Shown in pieces: positions 50,501 through 62,935 of a stretch of 64,000 nucleotides of DNA. The stretch is taken from assembly GCA_013399015.1 (NCBI GenBank), contig VWZX01006105.1:1426001-1490000 (forward strand), given 5' to 3'. The stretch's first letter is position 1, and the number at the start of each line of letters is the position of its first letter. The DNA is from Galbula dea. Taxonomy: Eukaryota > Chordata > Aves > Piciformes > Galbulidae. Below the pieces are notes generated by a model. The model searched no databases. It worked only from the letters and a program-made list of their open reading frames with translations, and was not told where the DNA came from. Position numbers and translations under genes: made by a program.

Positions 50501-53500
50501 CATGTTTGTCAGATCATCTGTTTTGTATTAATTTTGTTTCATCACTAACAAAGCTTCTCTTGTTGTACCTAAGCGTAATAAAGAAAATAGCCCAGTACAT
50601 AGGAGAAGTTATGGAGGACTCAAAAGATAAAGTCCAGGAAAATCTTCTGGCCAATGGAGGTAGGTGCTGTGAATGTGGGGGTTTTTAGTACATTGATGCT
50701 GCCTTTGCTTGCTTCAAAATATGAGTATGTGGAATTGAAACACTGACACATTAGGAAGGACAACCAGCAGCAACATTTTTGAAGAACGCATGCAGCCTGC
50801 TCCCATATTTCTCAAAGTTAGGAGAAGCTTCATCATCAGCTTTGCTTTCAGGACAGTGTTCAGCACTGAGTAGTGAACCAGTAACACCAGAGCTGAGGAG
50901 TGAAGAGGAAAGTAGGAGACATTCTTCTTCACGCTTAAAATGGCCTAGCACCTTTCTGTCCCCTGTATGGGCTTGATCTCTTACAGGCAGCTAAATCTCA
51001 TTCTGTGTAGCTGCATGGTATCTGTCAGTAGTCTGTTAATGATTTGCCTTCTCTCCTCAAGTGCTACAGTAGATCACGTGGTTAGCTATGATCTATCACA
51101 GTGTTAACTGGATTTCTGGCATCAGAGGTGAACATGTGAGGCAACAGCTCCAAAACATAGAGCCAGGGCTGCACTCACAAGTTCATGCCCAGGGACTGGC
51201 AGAATGTGCATGTGCTACTGATGTTGGAAGGAAATATCCTCCTGCACTATCCTGCCTGGCTGGCAGCAGTCATGTAGCAGAGAAGAGCAGGCAGTGACAG
51301 TAAGGGTGCTTCTTACATGCCAGAGGGCCCACTGTGGGAGCCCACTACCTTTCTGTATGATCCCTTATATCATCTCTAAGTAGTCAATGGGATGTTTTTA
51401 TAACATCCATGAAATAGTTTTCCCCCTTTGTTTTCTAGTATGGTCCTGAAGGCCCTAAAGGGAGCCTGTGTCTAGGTAAAGGTTATGAGCTCCTATGCTT
51501 TGTAGATCCTGGGTGTGTTTCAGAGCAAATTGCCTCTCAGCTGTCCTGGAAAAGTACAACAAAATTGGATGTGTTACACATGTTAATCACAGGCTTGTAC
51601 AATGATGCTTTTAAATAAACTAAGAGGGCACACTCCATCACCCTTTGACTGCAGTACTGTTCTTCAGATCCCTAAGAGTGAAGGATTGGGAGGAAGTTCT
51701 CTCAAAAATGTCCTCTTTGCATGACAAGACGTTTGAAGAATGCAACTACTTGACAAGTACAATAATCTCACTTATTGTGTTTCAGGGCTAAAGGATAAAA
51801 TGAAATGTCTCAAAAGTATGTTGAGGATTGAGGATTGCAGTGTTGTTCCAAGCATGCCTCTGTGTGTATTAGTGCTAGAGACAAGTCTTGATCTGGTTGT
51901 AGAGATACAGTGATCAGGTTACGATGGATTTCTCAAGTAACTACCTCATAGCTTGATCACCATATCCCTATGACTTGAGAAACAACAGGTTTCACTTATT
52001 TCCTTTGTTTGCTGTTTTTACACTCTTTTCCTTTCCTATCAGCTCTGCATGTGTTATAATAGAAGGATGTAGAAATTACTTTCATCTAGATGTGGTCATC
52101 CAATCAAATCATATTGAAGTAAAACATCAACTCTCCAAGGTTATTGACTGCATCTTAAAAAATCAAGTCAGCTTCAGTGTATGAGAATTCCCCTAGTATA
52201 TTCCAGTGCCATTCTTCATAAATAGCAACAACTTCGCTGCATGAATTCTTCCTCCTCCCATTTCTGGTTAGCAACATGACCATAAAGTTGAAGACTTCTT
52301 CAAGGTCATGGATAAACTGAAATTATAAGACGTGACTAGATGCATTTCAGACTATTAGACTGTCCCAACCAAAATTTTAAGTTACACTATACAAGTTTTC
52401 TGATTTTAGCTCAGTTGTATATAATCCTGACAGCTCTTTGGTCCTTGAACTAGTGAAGAGGGTGGATGTGTGCCTAAAAATTATTTGGTTACATTTGTAT
52501 GAAGAAAAATACAAAGTACTAGAAAATCCATCCCTTTTAGTTAAGTGAACACACACACACACACGCTACTTTCCAGTGGGCAACAGCTGGAAGCAGCCAT
52601 GTGGACATGTCTCTGTTACAGAGGAAAATGTGTGTTTGTGCAATAAAGGGCATTTTAGTATATCACAACAGCAGGAAATGCTTTCTTGCTTATGACAGAA
52701 CAAAAAAAAGTGAAATGTAAGTACAGCTTTTATTCAAAGATTCAGACTAAATTATCTTTCATTTAAAGTAATGTTAAACCCAAGTAAATTTTAAAGTTTA
52801 GCAAGTTGTGGAATAACTCCATTCTTTATAAGGAGCTCCAAACAAAGCAAAATGGGAAGCATAACAATTTTGAAGAATTAAGTGTTTTAAAGGGAAAATA
52901 GTTAACATTTCCTCTTATAGCTGAGTAAGTAAATTAGCATTACAAGAGATTCAGGTTGTGGGGCTCCCGAGCAGCTGTGAGTGGGTTGGGGTAGGTAGGA
53001 AGCATATGCCCAGAGGGTGGGCAGCTTTGTGAAGTCTTTTCAAAGTGGCTTGTCAGGATCCATAAATGAGGAGTGCCATTCCAGCATCAGGAAGCTTGAA
53101 CTGCTTGGCATTTTAAGCTCAGTTCTGCTAGTGTTTTCACAGTAGATTGTGCCATCCCTAAGATCAGGCTTCTTAGCTGTACTGCACCAGTGGAAGAGTT
53201 CAGGAATGACCTTGTAAAAGAGGCTAAGAAATCATGCTGTGCTTAACTGCCTAACATTTGAATTCTGCTGAGATTCAAGGAATGCAAGGATAGAACGGGC
53301 ATGTGCAGGTCTTCAGAGAACTTTCATATCTCAGCTATAAATAGGTCAGTGTCTGTTTTTAAAGAGCCTGTGAAAACACTGTTCCTCTATGCAGGCCAGT
53401 AATACCATGCTCTTTGCAGGTTTCATTCCCATAAAATTTTGCAAAGCTTAAGCAAGAAAGCTTGGAAGAGAGGCAGCAGGATGAAATCGTCTTGTCACAT

Positions 53501-56500
53501 AGCCCATGCTGAAAATGCTCCATGAACTTTGTCACTTAAGTATTTTTGACCTCTCTGCCTTCCCCCCACAGACCATGATCAAAACACTGCCAGCGAACTG
53601 TGCATGCAGGAGCTATATGATAGCTGTCCCTGTCTTCTGCAGTTTTACCCCCTTTCTGGACCCTCCCTGAGTGGCAGAATTTGCTGATTCACAATCAGAG
53701 CTTAGCAGGAAGGGTTGGGTCTTTGCCTTGTGACTCCTGCCCATTAGATGTGGGAGAGGTTTACCCAGCTGTGGTTTTAGAAAGAGAAGGAGAACATGGT
53801 CTTGCCAGTGCTCTCCTGCCTCCTAGGCAGTTTATCCTTTGCTAAGAAGCCTATTTCCTCCTAACATAAGACTTTCCATGCTTTGGAAATCTAATAGGGT
53901 AAACTGACTCTGTTGTGGGGTTAGAGAAGCCCATGGAAAGGATAGTGCTCTCTTGCCAAGGGTGTTCAGTATCACATGAGACAGGGTAGTACCCTCAGCC
54001 TAGTAGCATGGCAGTTACACAACTTTTCACATTCTTTCTCATACACCTCAGTTCATACAGTTTTCCTCACACCCTGGAAGTCTAGCCCACAAAAAATTGT
54101 GCTCAGACCTCACCGTGGGACTGAATTAACTCTCTGGGCAAGATAGCATGCCCCTTCTTTTACTTGCCTTGTTTTGCTCCCCACCTCTCCAGAGGAACTT
54201 CCCAGATATTATCCATGTTTACTCTCCTGGTCTGGAAGGAAGCCCACCCTGCAGGTGACAGTGCCTTGGGCCTCTTTGTCTAGACATTTAGACACTGCCT
54301 GCTGCCTTCCTCCAGCCTCTCTAGCCTGCAACAGGACAGTCTCAGCCCCTCTGCTTTTTGTGGCAGGATGTATGTCTTTATCCCACCCCCTAAAGTTGCC
54401 CAAGAACACTATGTAGGAGTGTGTTTGGCATCCTAAGGGCTCTCAGGACCCAGGCAAAGAGCTATCTGATATCATGAGCTACTAAACAAGAATTCATTAT
54501 TTGGCAAGAAAATATAGCAAGTCTTAATGTTTTCTGATGTTAAGAAGCCTTCATCTTCATCAGAATGAAACAGAATGATCCTGTTCTAGGAGTTGGGTGT
54601 CCCCCTTTGATTCTGGGAAGAAGCCATATCCCCCTGTGATCTGAGGATGCCTTGGTGGAGGGGAAAGTTGCATGCACAGGGTCTTGCTGTGAATTTCTGT
54701 TGTTGGATGCTGTGACTAGATTTATCCATTTAGACAAATACTGTATAGATTTGCATGAGATGGGGAGCTGTCTGTGTAGTCATCACATCTGAATTTGTTT
54801 GACTGCCAGTGAACACTTGACAGAATCACAGAGAGTGACATCAGCTATGCTCTTAATACCTTTGATCAAACTCAGCAATGCTGAGTATTACTGCTCCTCC
54901 TGGGCACAAAGTATTTTTCTGAGAGCTCTTTCTGGGGTTAAACTCAGGCATGCTGCAATAATCAAAACTGAGGTTACATGAAGCTGTTTCTACTGTGAAG
55001 AATTGGCTGCCCATTGCTGTGTTCTGCTCATACAGCTAATTTTACAGCAACACTTGTTCTATACTGTTACGGTTAATGCAGAAAAGATTTCTGATTCAAC
55101 TTCTAAGATTGAGGATGTTTAGAAAGAGGATTAGATTGGGTGTATGATCTGTGTGGATTTGATGTAGATCAAATACTATGAGGATTCAGAAGTGAGCTTC
55201 TGGTTCACTCCTATCTCTAATGTTAATCAAAGTTATGCCTAGGATATATCTGGGAACTACTACCTAAACTTTGACCTGCCATCTGGTAAGCTATCTGCTT
55301 TCATGCATCTCTTTGCATTTGCAGTTGACCTAATTAGCTACCTGACACGGTTTGAGTGGGACATGGCCAAATATCCCATAAAGCAGCCGCTGAAGAATAT
55401 AGCAGATGCATTAGCAAAGGTAAACTCCACTTCAGATTTTAAGATGTCAGCATGGGGAAGCATGTCTTTTGGCAGGTTTTGGTCCCTCCTTTTATTGCAG
55501 TCAGTGAGAACTCTGCCTTTGATTTGGGCAGCAGCAGGCTCAAAAGCAAAACATTTTGCATTGAAGCAGTTGATATTATTTTAATTTCTACTGTAATAAT
55601 AATGGTGCATATATTTAAACTTACCCAGTCTCTAAGTACATGGCTCTTTATCAGATTTATTAGAGTACATTGACATACTTTCTGCACTTTAATCCCCTTC
55701 ATTGTCATGTTTTATTGCTTTTATATACTGCCATATCATTCTCCGTTTTGGAGTCCTTTTGGGAAACTGTTAGCCTGACATTAAATCAAACTCATTACAG
55801 GCTGGATGAATGATTTACACTGGCTGTCCATTCAGAAAGGTCTGCTGTGTCGTTCAATATATGTTGCTTCAAATGAAACTGTGAACTTGCTCCTTAGGTA
55901 CAACAATGACACACACAGCAACAGCAGAGTCCTGCAGAGACCTTGCCCTTGACCACAGCCAGGTGTTTTTACCAGGGGCTGACAGCTGTGTCCTTGCGTT
56001 AAGGTGCAGAGCTAGCAGGAGGTGGGTGAGGACAATGCCTCAAACGCTCAGTTGACTCACTTTTTGTTACTTTGTTTCAGCAAGTGACTCAAATAGAAAC
56101 AGACCTAAAGACCCGTTCAGCTGCGTACAACAACATTAAAGGAAATTTGCAAAGCCTGGAGAAAAAAACTGTGTAAGTATAGCACATGCCTGTTCAACTC
56201 TGGAATGCTGCATGGCTGAACTGAGCACAGTGCATGCTCACATCTGTTGCTGTGCAGTGGATCACGTGTGTTCTGGTGGGAACAAATTTTTCTCGCTTTG
56301 GGACATACATGACATCTACAGGCTGAGTGAAAGCCAGGACAGGGCAGAGCTGGTGTCATCAGCATGTGTCAAAATCGGCTGGGGGAGATGCAGCACCTAA
56401 CAGGATTTTATGGCAGTGTGAGCAAACAGTCTTAGAAGAGTCAAAACCAAATGCTCTCTGTTGTCCTGATGAGATTTCAAGGAGTCAGAAATTAGATGGG

Positions 56501-59500
56501 ATGGGTCAACTGTTGGATTCTTTTGCAAAACACAGCCGTTTCCTGTGTTCTGAACAGTATTTACAGAGCTCCCACATCTTAGCAGCATCCCACTTAGATT
56601 TTTCTTTTCTTTGTTTCATTCTGTTGGCCCAGGTACTGTCCTGTCAGGACTTCCCAAATGTTTTCTCTCCTGTCTTCAGCTGCTTCTGATCTTTATCTAT
56701 GTCAGTGCTGATACCTGGGGAGAGTAGTAAATTCCAGTAAGTAGTAAATTTAAAGCAATTTAGATGATTCTGTGCAAGCCTTCACCCAATACATGCTCAT
56801 ATATGTCAGTCTTTCCTACTCAGGCCCCTTGCTTTAGGCACAGGACACAGTTCCTCACCTTCCTGACACTGCAGCCAGCCAGGCTGGCAGCCTACCTAGA
56901 AACCAGCCTTTACCCAAGGATGATACTCATAGGGGCTCAAATGAAACTGCATGGTTGTTGGAATTTTGTTGTGAATATGGAGCTAAAATGGGTACACCAG
57001 GCAGCAACTCCACTGAAACCAACCAAAACCACAGCAAAAATACTTCCAGGTGGTGGTTCAGAATAAGTTTGTCAGAAAACCTCTATTCCTTATGGAGACC
57101 TGTTCAACATGGGGACTGCAGTGCCCATGAGTATCAGCATAGCCATATCAAAGTTACATCTCCCTTTCCCTCTGCTGAGTTCCTGTGTTAATGTCTCACC
57201 ACTGCTAATTTGCACCACTGACCTGTACTTCCAGCTTGATATATGGCACACATTTGTCTAACACTTTTGTGGACAATCATAGGCTGGAGAGACAAGGGGA
57301 CGTTAGCTCCTGTTTCCCTTTTCTTGGCACCTTTCATGTTCCCAGCTGACTCCTGCAGCATCTCTCCAGCTTCCACATCACCTTTAAGCACCTAGAGAGA
57401 GGCAGAAGCTCTCTGTGGGGAACATAAGTAGTGCCAAGCCTCCAGCAAGGTGATGAAGGAGAAGAGAGACCTATTGGACCTCTAGGTCCAAGCCTATCTT
57501 CCTCTCACTGTCCCATCCACATTTAAATGCTGCCATCTCTGGTATCTACGAGTGCCAACTAGCTTGGGTAGACCAAACATCTAATAAGATGATACTGAAC
57601 AGTAAATTAATGTTTAGACTGGCACAGATAACCTCAAACCAAAAACTACTGGATTAGGTCTTTCTTCACTCCTGCCCAGTGGTCAGTGGCCTGGCCAGCT
57701 CTAGCCATCTACACTTGTTAGGTAAGCAGCACTAGTGGGACTTAATGTGATCAAGTAGACTTGGGCTGTGAAGAGACTCCTTCCTTCAGGTTGTAATGGT
57801 TTTGCACCACCTGTGCACCAGCCTGCTGCTCCCACTATTCTTCAGTTGGAGATAAGTCTGTGTAGTTGTCCACAGCAGTCAAGGCATGCCAGAGTTGCTT
57901 TGATGTCTTAGGTCCATACTAACATTCTTTACTCTGACTGAAGCGTGATCACACAGAGAGCTCAACAGGCAGCCTGAGAAAGCAGGTGCCTCCTGCAAGA
58001 TGCAGCCATAACCCGGAGCAGGGAGGTAACTTCAGATGTGCAATTCCTGAACATCTATATCCTCACTGTAGAAATGATAGAAGCAGAAGGGTGTAATTTC
58101 ACATTAAGGTCATAGACTAGCCTAGTGCTAGTCATCAATATTCTGCCATTAATATTAATTGCTTTTTTATTCTTTCTAGTTGTAGTACAAACAACTAAAT
58201 GGCTGTTGTAGAAGTGTAGAGATGTCCTTTAGTCACTTCCTTTATGGCTTTCTTCTGCCCTGGTATATGCTATCAGCAGCCATGCCCACTGCACAATACC
58301 TCCAGTGTACTGCTGCTGGGCTCCTGTTAATGTTATTTTTTAATTTGTCTTCTTCAACACAGGGGAAATCTGCTGACTCGGACCCTAGCAGACATTGTGC
58401 ATAAAGATGACTTTGTTCTGAATTCTGAGTATCTTATCACTCTGCTCGTCGTGGTGCCAAAGTAAGGCAATAGTGCATGCACATGTGCTCAATGTGGCAT
58501 TGAATTTCAAGCCTAAGCAGCAGATCCAGGTGATACTGGGTCAGGTTGGGGCAGCTCATCAGCATCGTGTCTGGGACACAAGTGGAGCTGTTAGCAAAGA
58601 GGAAGAACGGTTTCTGCCATGGGTGGTGCTGGCACAAAAGAAAGAGACAAAGAGTGCTCTGAACTCAGAGCAGGACAGAATCAGGATGTAGGGTTTTAAT
58701 GGTTACAGAGTGGGCTTTCCTACAGCCTCCTGGTAGGAATAGTGTGAGTTAAACAACAGAGAAAAACAGTTTCTTACTGGAGCTTAGCCAGTTTATAAAA
58801 AGCATTAGACCTGTCAAACTCCCAAGGCCTCTGCTGGCCATGTGTTTGTGAGTGAGTGCCTGCACATAGGATGATTGCCATCAGCATCACTTGTGAAGTT
58901 ATGCAATGTCATTCTCAGAAGCCTGCAGAAAACTTTTCCTCTCCACATAGTCCTGTCCCAACACATACATATAGTACCATCACTCTTCTGTCTGTGAAAA
59001 CCATGTTACAAAAAAGTATCTACCTGAGGTAGGGTTGTTGAGTTTATTATCTGCACCTTCTTTCAGATTCCCCCTATAAACAGACTTTGCAAACCCTTAC
59101 TATCCCCTTGACCCCTTTTTCTCAGTGCTGACGCTTGCCATGTTTGCAGTGTAGCACCAGATCAGCTCTGGGCTTGCATGTAGCAGATGTACCACACCTA
59201 CCCAAGGAGCAGGGGTCCTGGGGCATGGTACACTCTGTGTGTGGTAGCCTGGAAGTATGTGCCAAAAGCCCTGTTCTTCCCATCATCAGCTTCCTGCTCT
59301 GGGCCCTTTCTCATGCCAAGACCCAAAATTGAGGATTGAGAGGATATGAGGTTCAGGGAATTGTCTCCCTAACTGGTGAGTGGGTGGGGAAAGGATAAGA
59401 GAGGCTTAAAGTGTCTTAATTACATAACCCAGCACAAAGAGCTTCCACCCTTCCACCCTAAGTCATTAGCTTAATCAACTATATTTATCAAGACATTTGC

Positions 59501-62500
59501 TTTCTAGTATGTAGTTATTTACTGTGCTTTGTTTTGTGTTGCTCAAAGGTCAAGCTATGTACAGTGGCAGAAGACCTACGAATCCCTTTCTGATATGGTA
59601 GTGCCTCGCTCCACCAAGTAAGTGAAGTTCCAAATTAAGGTCCCCGTTTGGTTCAGCCACCCCTACCATATCTTTCTACTTTCAACCAGGGCCTTTGCTT
59701 TTTTGTAAAACAGAAAAACAATTTGTTACAATGATCCAGGCATAATTCAGACACAAGCAATTGCATACAACTTTATAGAAACCACTTTTTACAAAGATCA
59801 AACACTATCTTTGCATTTTTAATTGCTTCTTGCTGTAGAATAGGAGAATTTAGTGTACTGTCATTTGCATTAGCAAATATTGTATTAACTGATCCTTTCA
59901 CCTGGAGTAAAAATTGTTACCTGGGAATTAAATATTGTACTGTTTAGCTCACACAGACCATGAGGTCCAATCCAGGGCACAAGAAGTGACAGTATTGAAA
60001 TGGAAGAAGTGGAAAGCACAGAGAAAGAAGGTGGCTGTTTGCTACTGCTTGTCTCAAAACCAAAAGCACATGGAGAGTAGGGGAATGTTGGCAGGAAACA
60101 GAAAAATCAGGAAGGCAGAATGTGTATGCACTACAATAGACTCAGGAACTTAACTTGTGGGAGTTTTACATTGGAGATGGTGTGGCCAGTGGTAGTGAAG
60201 TCTTTCTCCCCTCTTTGAGTAGCAGCAGGTCTGCAGGTCTTAAAAAGCGGTGTTGTTCTGTATTGTAAATGAAATAAAGACTGCAAAAGATGAGGGTAAA
60301 GGAGGTGTGAGGGATTTGCCATGAGAAATCACAGTAGTGGATTTCCCTCTCACAGAATGATTGCTGAGGATGCAGAGGGAGGACTCTTCACTGTGACCCT
60401 ATTTAGAAAAGTGATGGATGACTTCAAGGCTAAAGCCAGGGAGAACAGGTAAGCAGCACTGATTGCTTGGCAGAGCAGGCTAGCAAGCAGATGATGAGGA
60501 AAGACTGAGGCTTGTCTGTCTGCTTTTTAGGCTTCTTTACTGTTTGGGCTGCTGCTGGCCCTAAAGCCACTGAGAGGGCAGAGTGTGAAGGAGCTGATAT
60601 AGTAGCAGATATAGTGATCCTTTTCTTTAAGCACCAAAGTACAGATCCTGAAATTGCCCTTCCTTCTCTCATGCTGCTGACAGCAGGAAGCTTCAGCTCC
60701 CACCCTCCACATACTTTAACTTGATTAAAGAGCTAGCAACTTTGAAACATCCCATACCTGCTTCTCCACAGGTAAAAGAAATGAGTGTGTATATTGTTTG
60801 GACTGTGGCTTTGGAGAGCACGTGTCATTCAATTGTAGGTTCATGGTTCGAGAATTTTATTTTGATGAGAAGGAACTGAAATGTGAGAAGGAAGAACTGA
60901 TGAAATTAGCTTCTGACAAGAAACAACAATATGTAAGTAGCACATCAAGTTGATGGTCCGTGTAATGACATCCCTTGCTACTGGCATGCCTTGGCACATC
61001 TCACTCAGAAATGGCTTTATGGTTCCAACAGGCCCCTGTGAGCTCCATTTGGCCCAGAAAACTGAGGCAGAGGGTAGATAACACCATTTCCCCAAGGTCA
61101 CTTGAGTTTCTGATAAACTGGGGAGTCATTAGTAGGCTGCCTGAGAATTATCTCAGCAGCCCCTGATGGCTTCAGTGGTGTTAGCTATGGAGATGCTTCA
61201 ATGAGGGGATTGCAATACTGCTGTGTGTTCTCACAGGGCCCGTTACTGCGCTGGCTGAAAGTGAACTTCAGTGAAGCATTTGTGGCTTGGATTCATGTGA
61301 AAGCCTTGAGAGTTTTTGTTGAATCTGTCCTGAGGTAAGTGGGTAAACATGTAGTGCTGGCAGAGATTCCTGTAGAAGTCAAAATGTACAGCACTCTTCC
61401 TGGGGCAGCTCCTTTGTGGGAGGGAACATCCCTTACACACCTCATTCCAGGAGCTCACAGGAGACAATACTGATGGCCACAAAAAAGGTGACATACAAAG
61501 TTATTGAAAACAATTCTTTGGGGGCACTTACAAAGAAGTGGAAAACAGAAGGACACTGTTTAATTGACTTTTGGCTTCTAAAGAAAATAGTTTCCAATAA
61601 GGAGGCAGCACACCACCACTGAGATGGTTTCTGCAATGCACCATCAGCTAGCATGCCAGGAGACAGAAGAGGGAGAAGGGCAGGAGCAGAAAGGTGTGCC
61701 CTTTCCCAGCAGATGATCATGTCTGTTGATGTGTTTCAAGGTATGGCCTCCCAGTGAATTTCCAAGCAATGCTGCTGCAGCCAAATAGAAAGTCTGTAAA
61801 ACGCCTGAGAGATGTCCTAAATGTGGTCTTCAAACACCTGGATGAAGTAGCAGCTGCAAGTATAATGGATGTACGTATTTGGACTGCAAGTGCACATGCT
61901 GTAGCTTGTTGCAGCTTAGCCAAGTGACCACTCACTGGCCAGGAGCTAAAGCACACATCTCACAGTGCTAGGAGCCCTGGCTGCAACTCTAATCCCTGGT
62001 GGTTAGACTGGATTATAGTAACAGGTGGGCTCAGATTTTGGTGGAGAGGAGTAGACATGGCTTACATTTTCTGTTTATAGCTTCCAGACTGGAATAGGTG
62101 TGCTAAATTATGGCAGCTCCTCTAGGTATAAAGCTTCTAGTCTTCTATAAGCATTCAGATCAACACAAGCAAGAAAAATTAATTCAGAATTTAACACTAC
62201 AACTGTTGACACCTTTGTTCCCTGTAAAAGGCTGTCACTGGCTAAATACCTCAATTTAGACCTTCAGGAACCAGCAGTACTCACTTTCTCCCTCCCCATC
62301 TCTTTAGTGCACAAGCAATTTAGGATAAACAAGTAGGTGTTAAAACAGCCTAAAAACAGAAAGCATAAAATTCTTAGTGCATGAAGGGCAAATAAATGAG
62401 TTGCTCTAGAGCTGAAACACACAAAAATGCTACATGTTCATAAAGTAGCAATCAAGCATGAATTCTCAGTGCTAACTTCTTTAGGGAGCCTGAAAACACC

Positions 62501-62748
62501 AAGCAAACATCAGATTCTCTGTGAACTCCCCCTCTGAAGCCCAGCAAATAGAAAACTCCATTCCATCTCTGGAAGAGAAGCACAAAAGCACTCCCCTGTA
62601 GCTTGGAAGTATGCAAGTTTCTTTACTAGTACTAAAGTCATATTGTTTCCTTTTGCAGCCTGGCATGGACATCCCTGGTTTACAACTGAGCAATCAAGAA
62701 TACTATCCTTATGTCTATTTCAAGATTGACCTTAGCCTTCTTGACTAA
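44469..62748 (+). CDS. ATP6V1C2: ATP6V1C2 gene, V-type proton ATPase subunit C2, complete coding region in 12 exons
   Basis: This is the full coding span of the V-ATPase V1-sector subunit C isoform 2. Subunit C bridges the peripheral stalks at the V1-Vo interface and is released during reversible disassembly; C2 is the tissue-restricted isoform in mammals (known). Twelve exons join in continuous phase to 380 residues plus TAA, matching the 381-residue short human isoform in length. Conserved blocks include MSEFWLISAPGDK (1-13), FEWDMAKYP (about 104-112), YESLSDMVVPRST (about 199-211), GGLFTVTLFRKV, GPLLRWLKVNFSEAF (276-290), RYGLPVNFQAMLLQP and the C-terminal DLSLLD. The protein is cytosolic with no signal peptide or membrane segment. 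An in-frame TAG two codons before the ATG fixes the start. C2 rather than the ubiquitous C1 is inferred from sequence resemblance and the NOL10 neighbourhood. Confidence 0.96.
46125..46192 (+). CDS. ATP6V1C2: ATP6V1C2 coding exon 2 (residues 44-66)
   Basis: Encodes VGTLDALVGLSDELGKLDSF followed by AE. The acceptor is GCACAG and the donor GTAAAA. It ends two bases into a Ser codon. Confidence 0.97.
46485..46516 (+). repeat. 32-bp direct repeat, copy 2
   Basis: Perfectly matches the 32 bases at 44339-44370. It lies in the intron after coding exon 2. Flanks of the two copies differ. Confidence 0.95.
47155..47354 (+). mobile_element. CR1 LINE 3' fragment, forward orientation
   Basis: GAAACAGGTTGCCCAGAGAA, CTAGTGGAAGGTGTGCCCTG, GGAGGTTGGAACTAGATGAT and the end ATTCTATGATTCTATGG are a nearly consensus CR1 3' end. 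It lies in ATP6V1C2 intron 2 (counting coding exons). Confidence 0.96.
47868..47908 (+). repeat. TTTG-type simple repeat
   Basis: TTTGTTTGTTTGGG followed by TTTTGTTTGTTTGTTAG within an ATP6V1C2 intron. Confidence 0.75.
48968..49315 (-). mobile_element. CR1 LINE fragment, reverse orientation
   Basis: CTAGTCCAACCCCCCTGCCA, GGGCATCCACAACTTG, CTTCCTTATGTCCAATCTAA and AAGGTCTTCTCCAGGCTGAA are the reverse complement of the CR1 ORF2 end and 3' UTR. It lies in ATP6V1C2 intron 2. Confidence 0.94.
49744..49766 (+). repeat. Poly(T) tract (23 T)
   Basis: An uninterrupted run of 23 T in ATP6V1C2 intron 2. No retrocopy or SINE body is recognisable next to it on the complementary side. Confidence 0.9.
50574..50659 (+). 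CDS. ATP6V1C2: ATP6V1C2 coding exon 3 (residues 66-95)
   Basis: Encodes SVIKKIAQYIGEVMEDSKDK followed by VQENLLANG. The acceptor is CCTAAG and the donor GTAGGT. The MEDSKDKVQE block is highly similar to the family. Confidence 0.96.
50660..55324 (+). other. ATP6V1C2: ATP6V1C2 intron 3 (4.7 kb)
   Basis: This is the largest stretch of ATP6V1C2 with no coding exon apart from intron 2. It holds an AC microsatellite and no CR1 that I recognise. Short open frames are unremarkable. Confidence 0.8.
52549..52564. repeat. (AC)8 microsatellite
   Basis: Eight uninterrupted AC dinucleotides in ATP6V1C2 intron 3. Confidence 0.9.
55325..55419 (+). CDS. ATP6V1C2: ATP6V1C2 coding exon 4 (residues 95-126)
   Basis: Encodes VDLISYLTRFEWDMAKYPIK followed by QPLKNIADALAK, including the family-diagnostic FEWDMAKYP. 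The acceptor is TTGCAG and the donor GTAAAC. Confidence 0.97.
56081..56172 (+). CDS. ATP6V1C2: ATP6V1C2 coding exon 5 (residues 127-157)
   Basis: Encodes QVTQIETDLKTRSAAYNNIK followed by GNLQSLEKKT, a long helix of the foot/neck region. The acceptor is TTTCAG and the donor GTAAGT. Confidence 0.97.
58363..58461 (+). CDS. ATP6V1C2: ATP6V1C2 coding exon 6 (residues 157-190)
   Basis: Encodes VGNLLTRTLADIVHKDDFVL followed by NSEYLITLLVVVP. The acceptor is ACACAG and the donor GTAAGG. It ends two bases into a Lys codon. Confidence 0.97.
59549..59617 (+). CDS. ATP6V1C2: ATP6V1C2 coding exon 7 (residues 190-213)
   Basis: Encodes KSSYVQWQKTYESLSDMVVP followed by RST, the conserved central motif of subunit C. 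The acceptor is CAAAG and the donor GTAAGT. Confidence 0.97.
60356..60448 (+). CDS. ATP6V1C2: ATP6V1C2 coding exon 8 (residues 213-244)
   Basis: Encodes KMIAEDAEGGLFTVTLFRKV followed by MDDFKAKAREN. The acceptor is CACAG and the donor GTAAGC. It ends two bases into an Arg codon, where human has Lys as I recall it. Confidence 0.96.
60839..60932 (+). CDS. ATP6V1C2: ATP6V1C2 coding exon 9 (residues 244-275)
   Basis: Encodes RFMVREFYFDEKELKCEKEE followed by LMKLASDKKQQY. The acceptor is TTGTAG and the donor GTAAGT. The boundary after QQY is where the mammalian long isoform carries an extra exon. Confidence 0.97.
61237..61334 (+). CDS. ATP6V1C2: ATP6V1C2 coding exon 10 (residues 276-308)
   Basis: Encodes GPLLRWLKVNFSEAFVAWIH followed by VKALRVFVESVL, the most conserved block of the family. 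The acceptor is CACAG and the donor GTAAGT. Confidence 0.98.
61741..61870 (+). CDS. ATP6V1C2: ATP6V1C2 coding exon 11 (residues 308-351)
   Basis: Encodes RYGLPVNFQAMLLQPNRKSV, KRLRDVLNVVFKHLDEVAAA and SIMD. The acceptor is TTCAAG. The donor GTACGT is less common but functional in sequence terms. Confidence 0.97.
62659..62748 (+). CDS. ATP6V1C2: ATP6V1C2 final coding exon 12 (residues 352-380 and stop)
   Basis: Encodes PGMDIPGLQLSNQEYYPYVY followed by FKIDLSLLD and a TAA stop at 62746-62748. The acceptor is TTGCAG. The C-terminus matches the family's DLSLLD end. Confidence 0.97.
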   Translation, partial: PGMDIPGLQLSNQEYYPYVYFKIDLSLLD

Positions 62749-62935
62749 AGTTAAATTGCTTAACCTTCATCTTTGAATTTTCAAAACCCTAATTGTTACA
62801 GTAAAACAATCTTTAGCTGCTGAGAGTCAAATTAATAAGCAGATGCTGTAGCAGGATAAGTGCATACAATCTTCCTACCACTTTCAGTAATTTTTACACT
62901 AGCTTCAATAAAACCGTCTGTTCAGTTTTACAAAA
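62749..62935 (+). other. ATP6V1C2: ATP6V1C2 3' UTR with poly(A) signal
   Basis: A canonical AATAAA lies at 62907-62912, about 160 bases after the stop, followed by GTCTGTTCAGTTTT. A second AATAAA at 63019-63024 could define a longer form. Confidence 0.75.
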
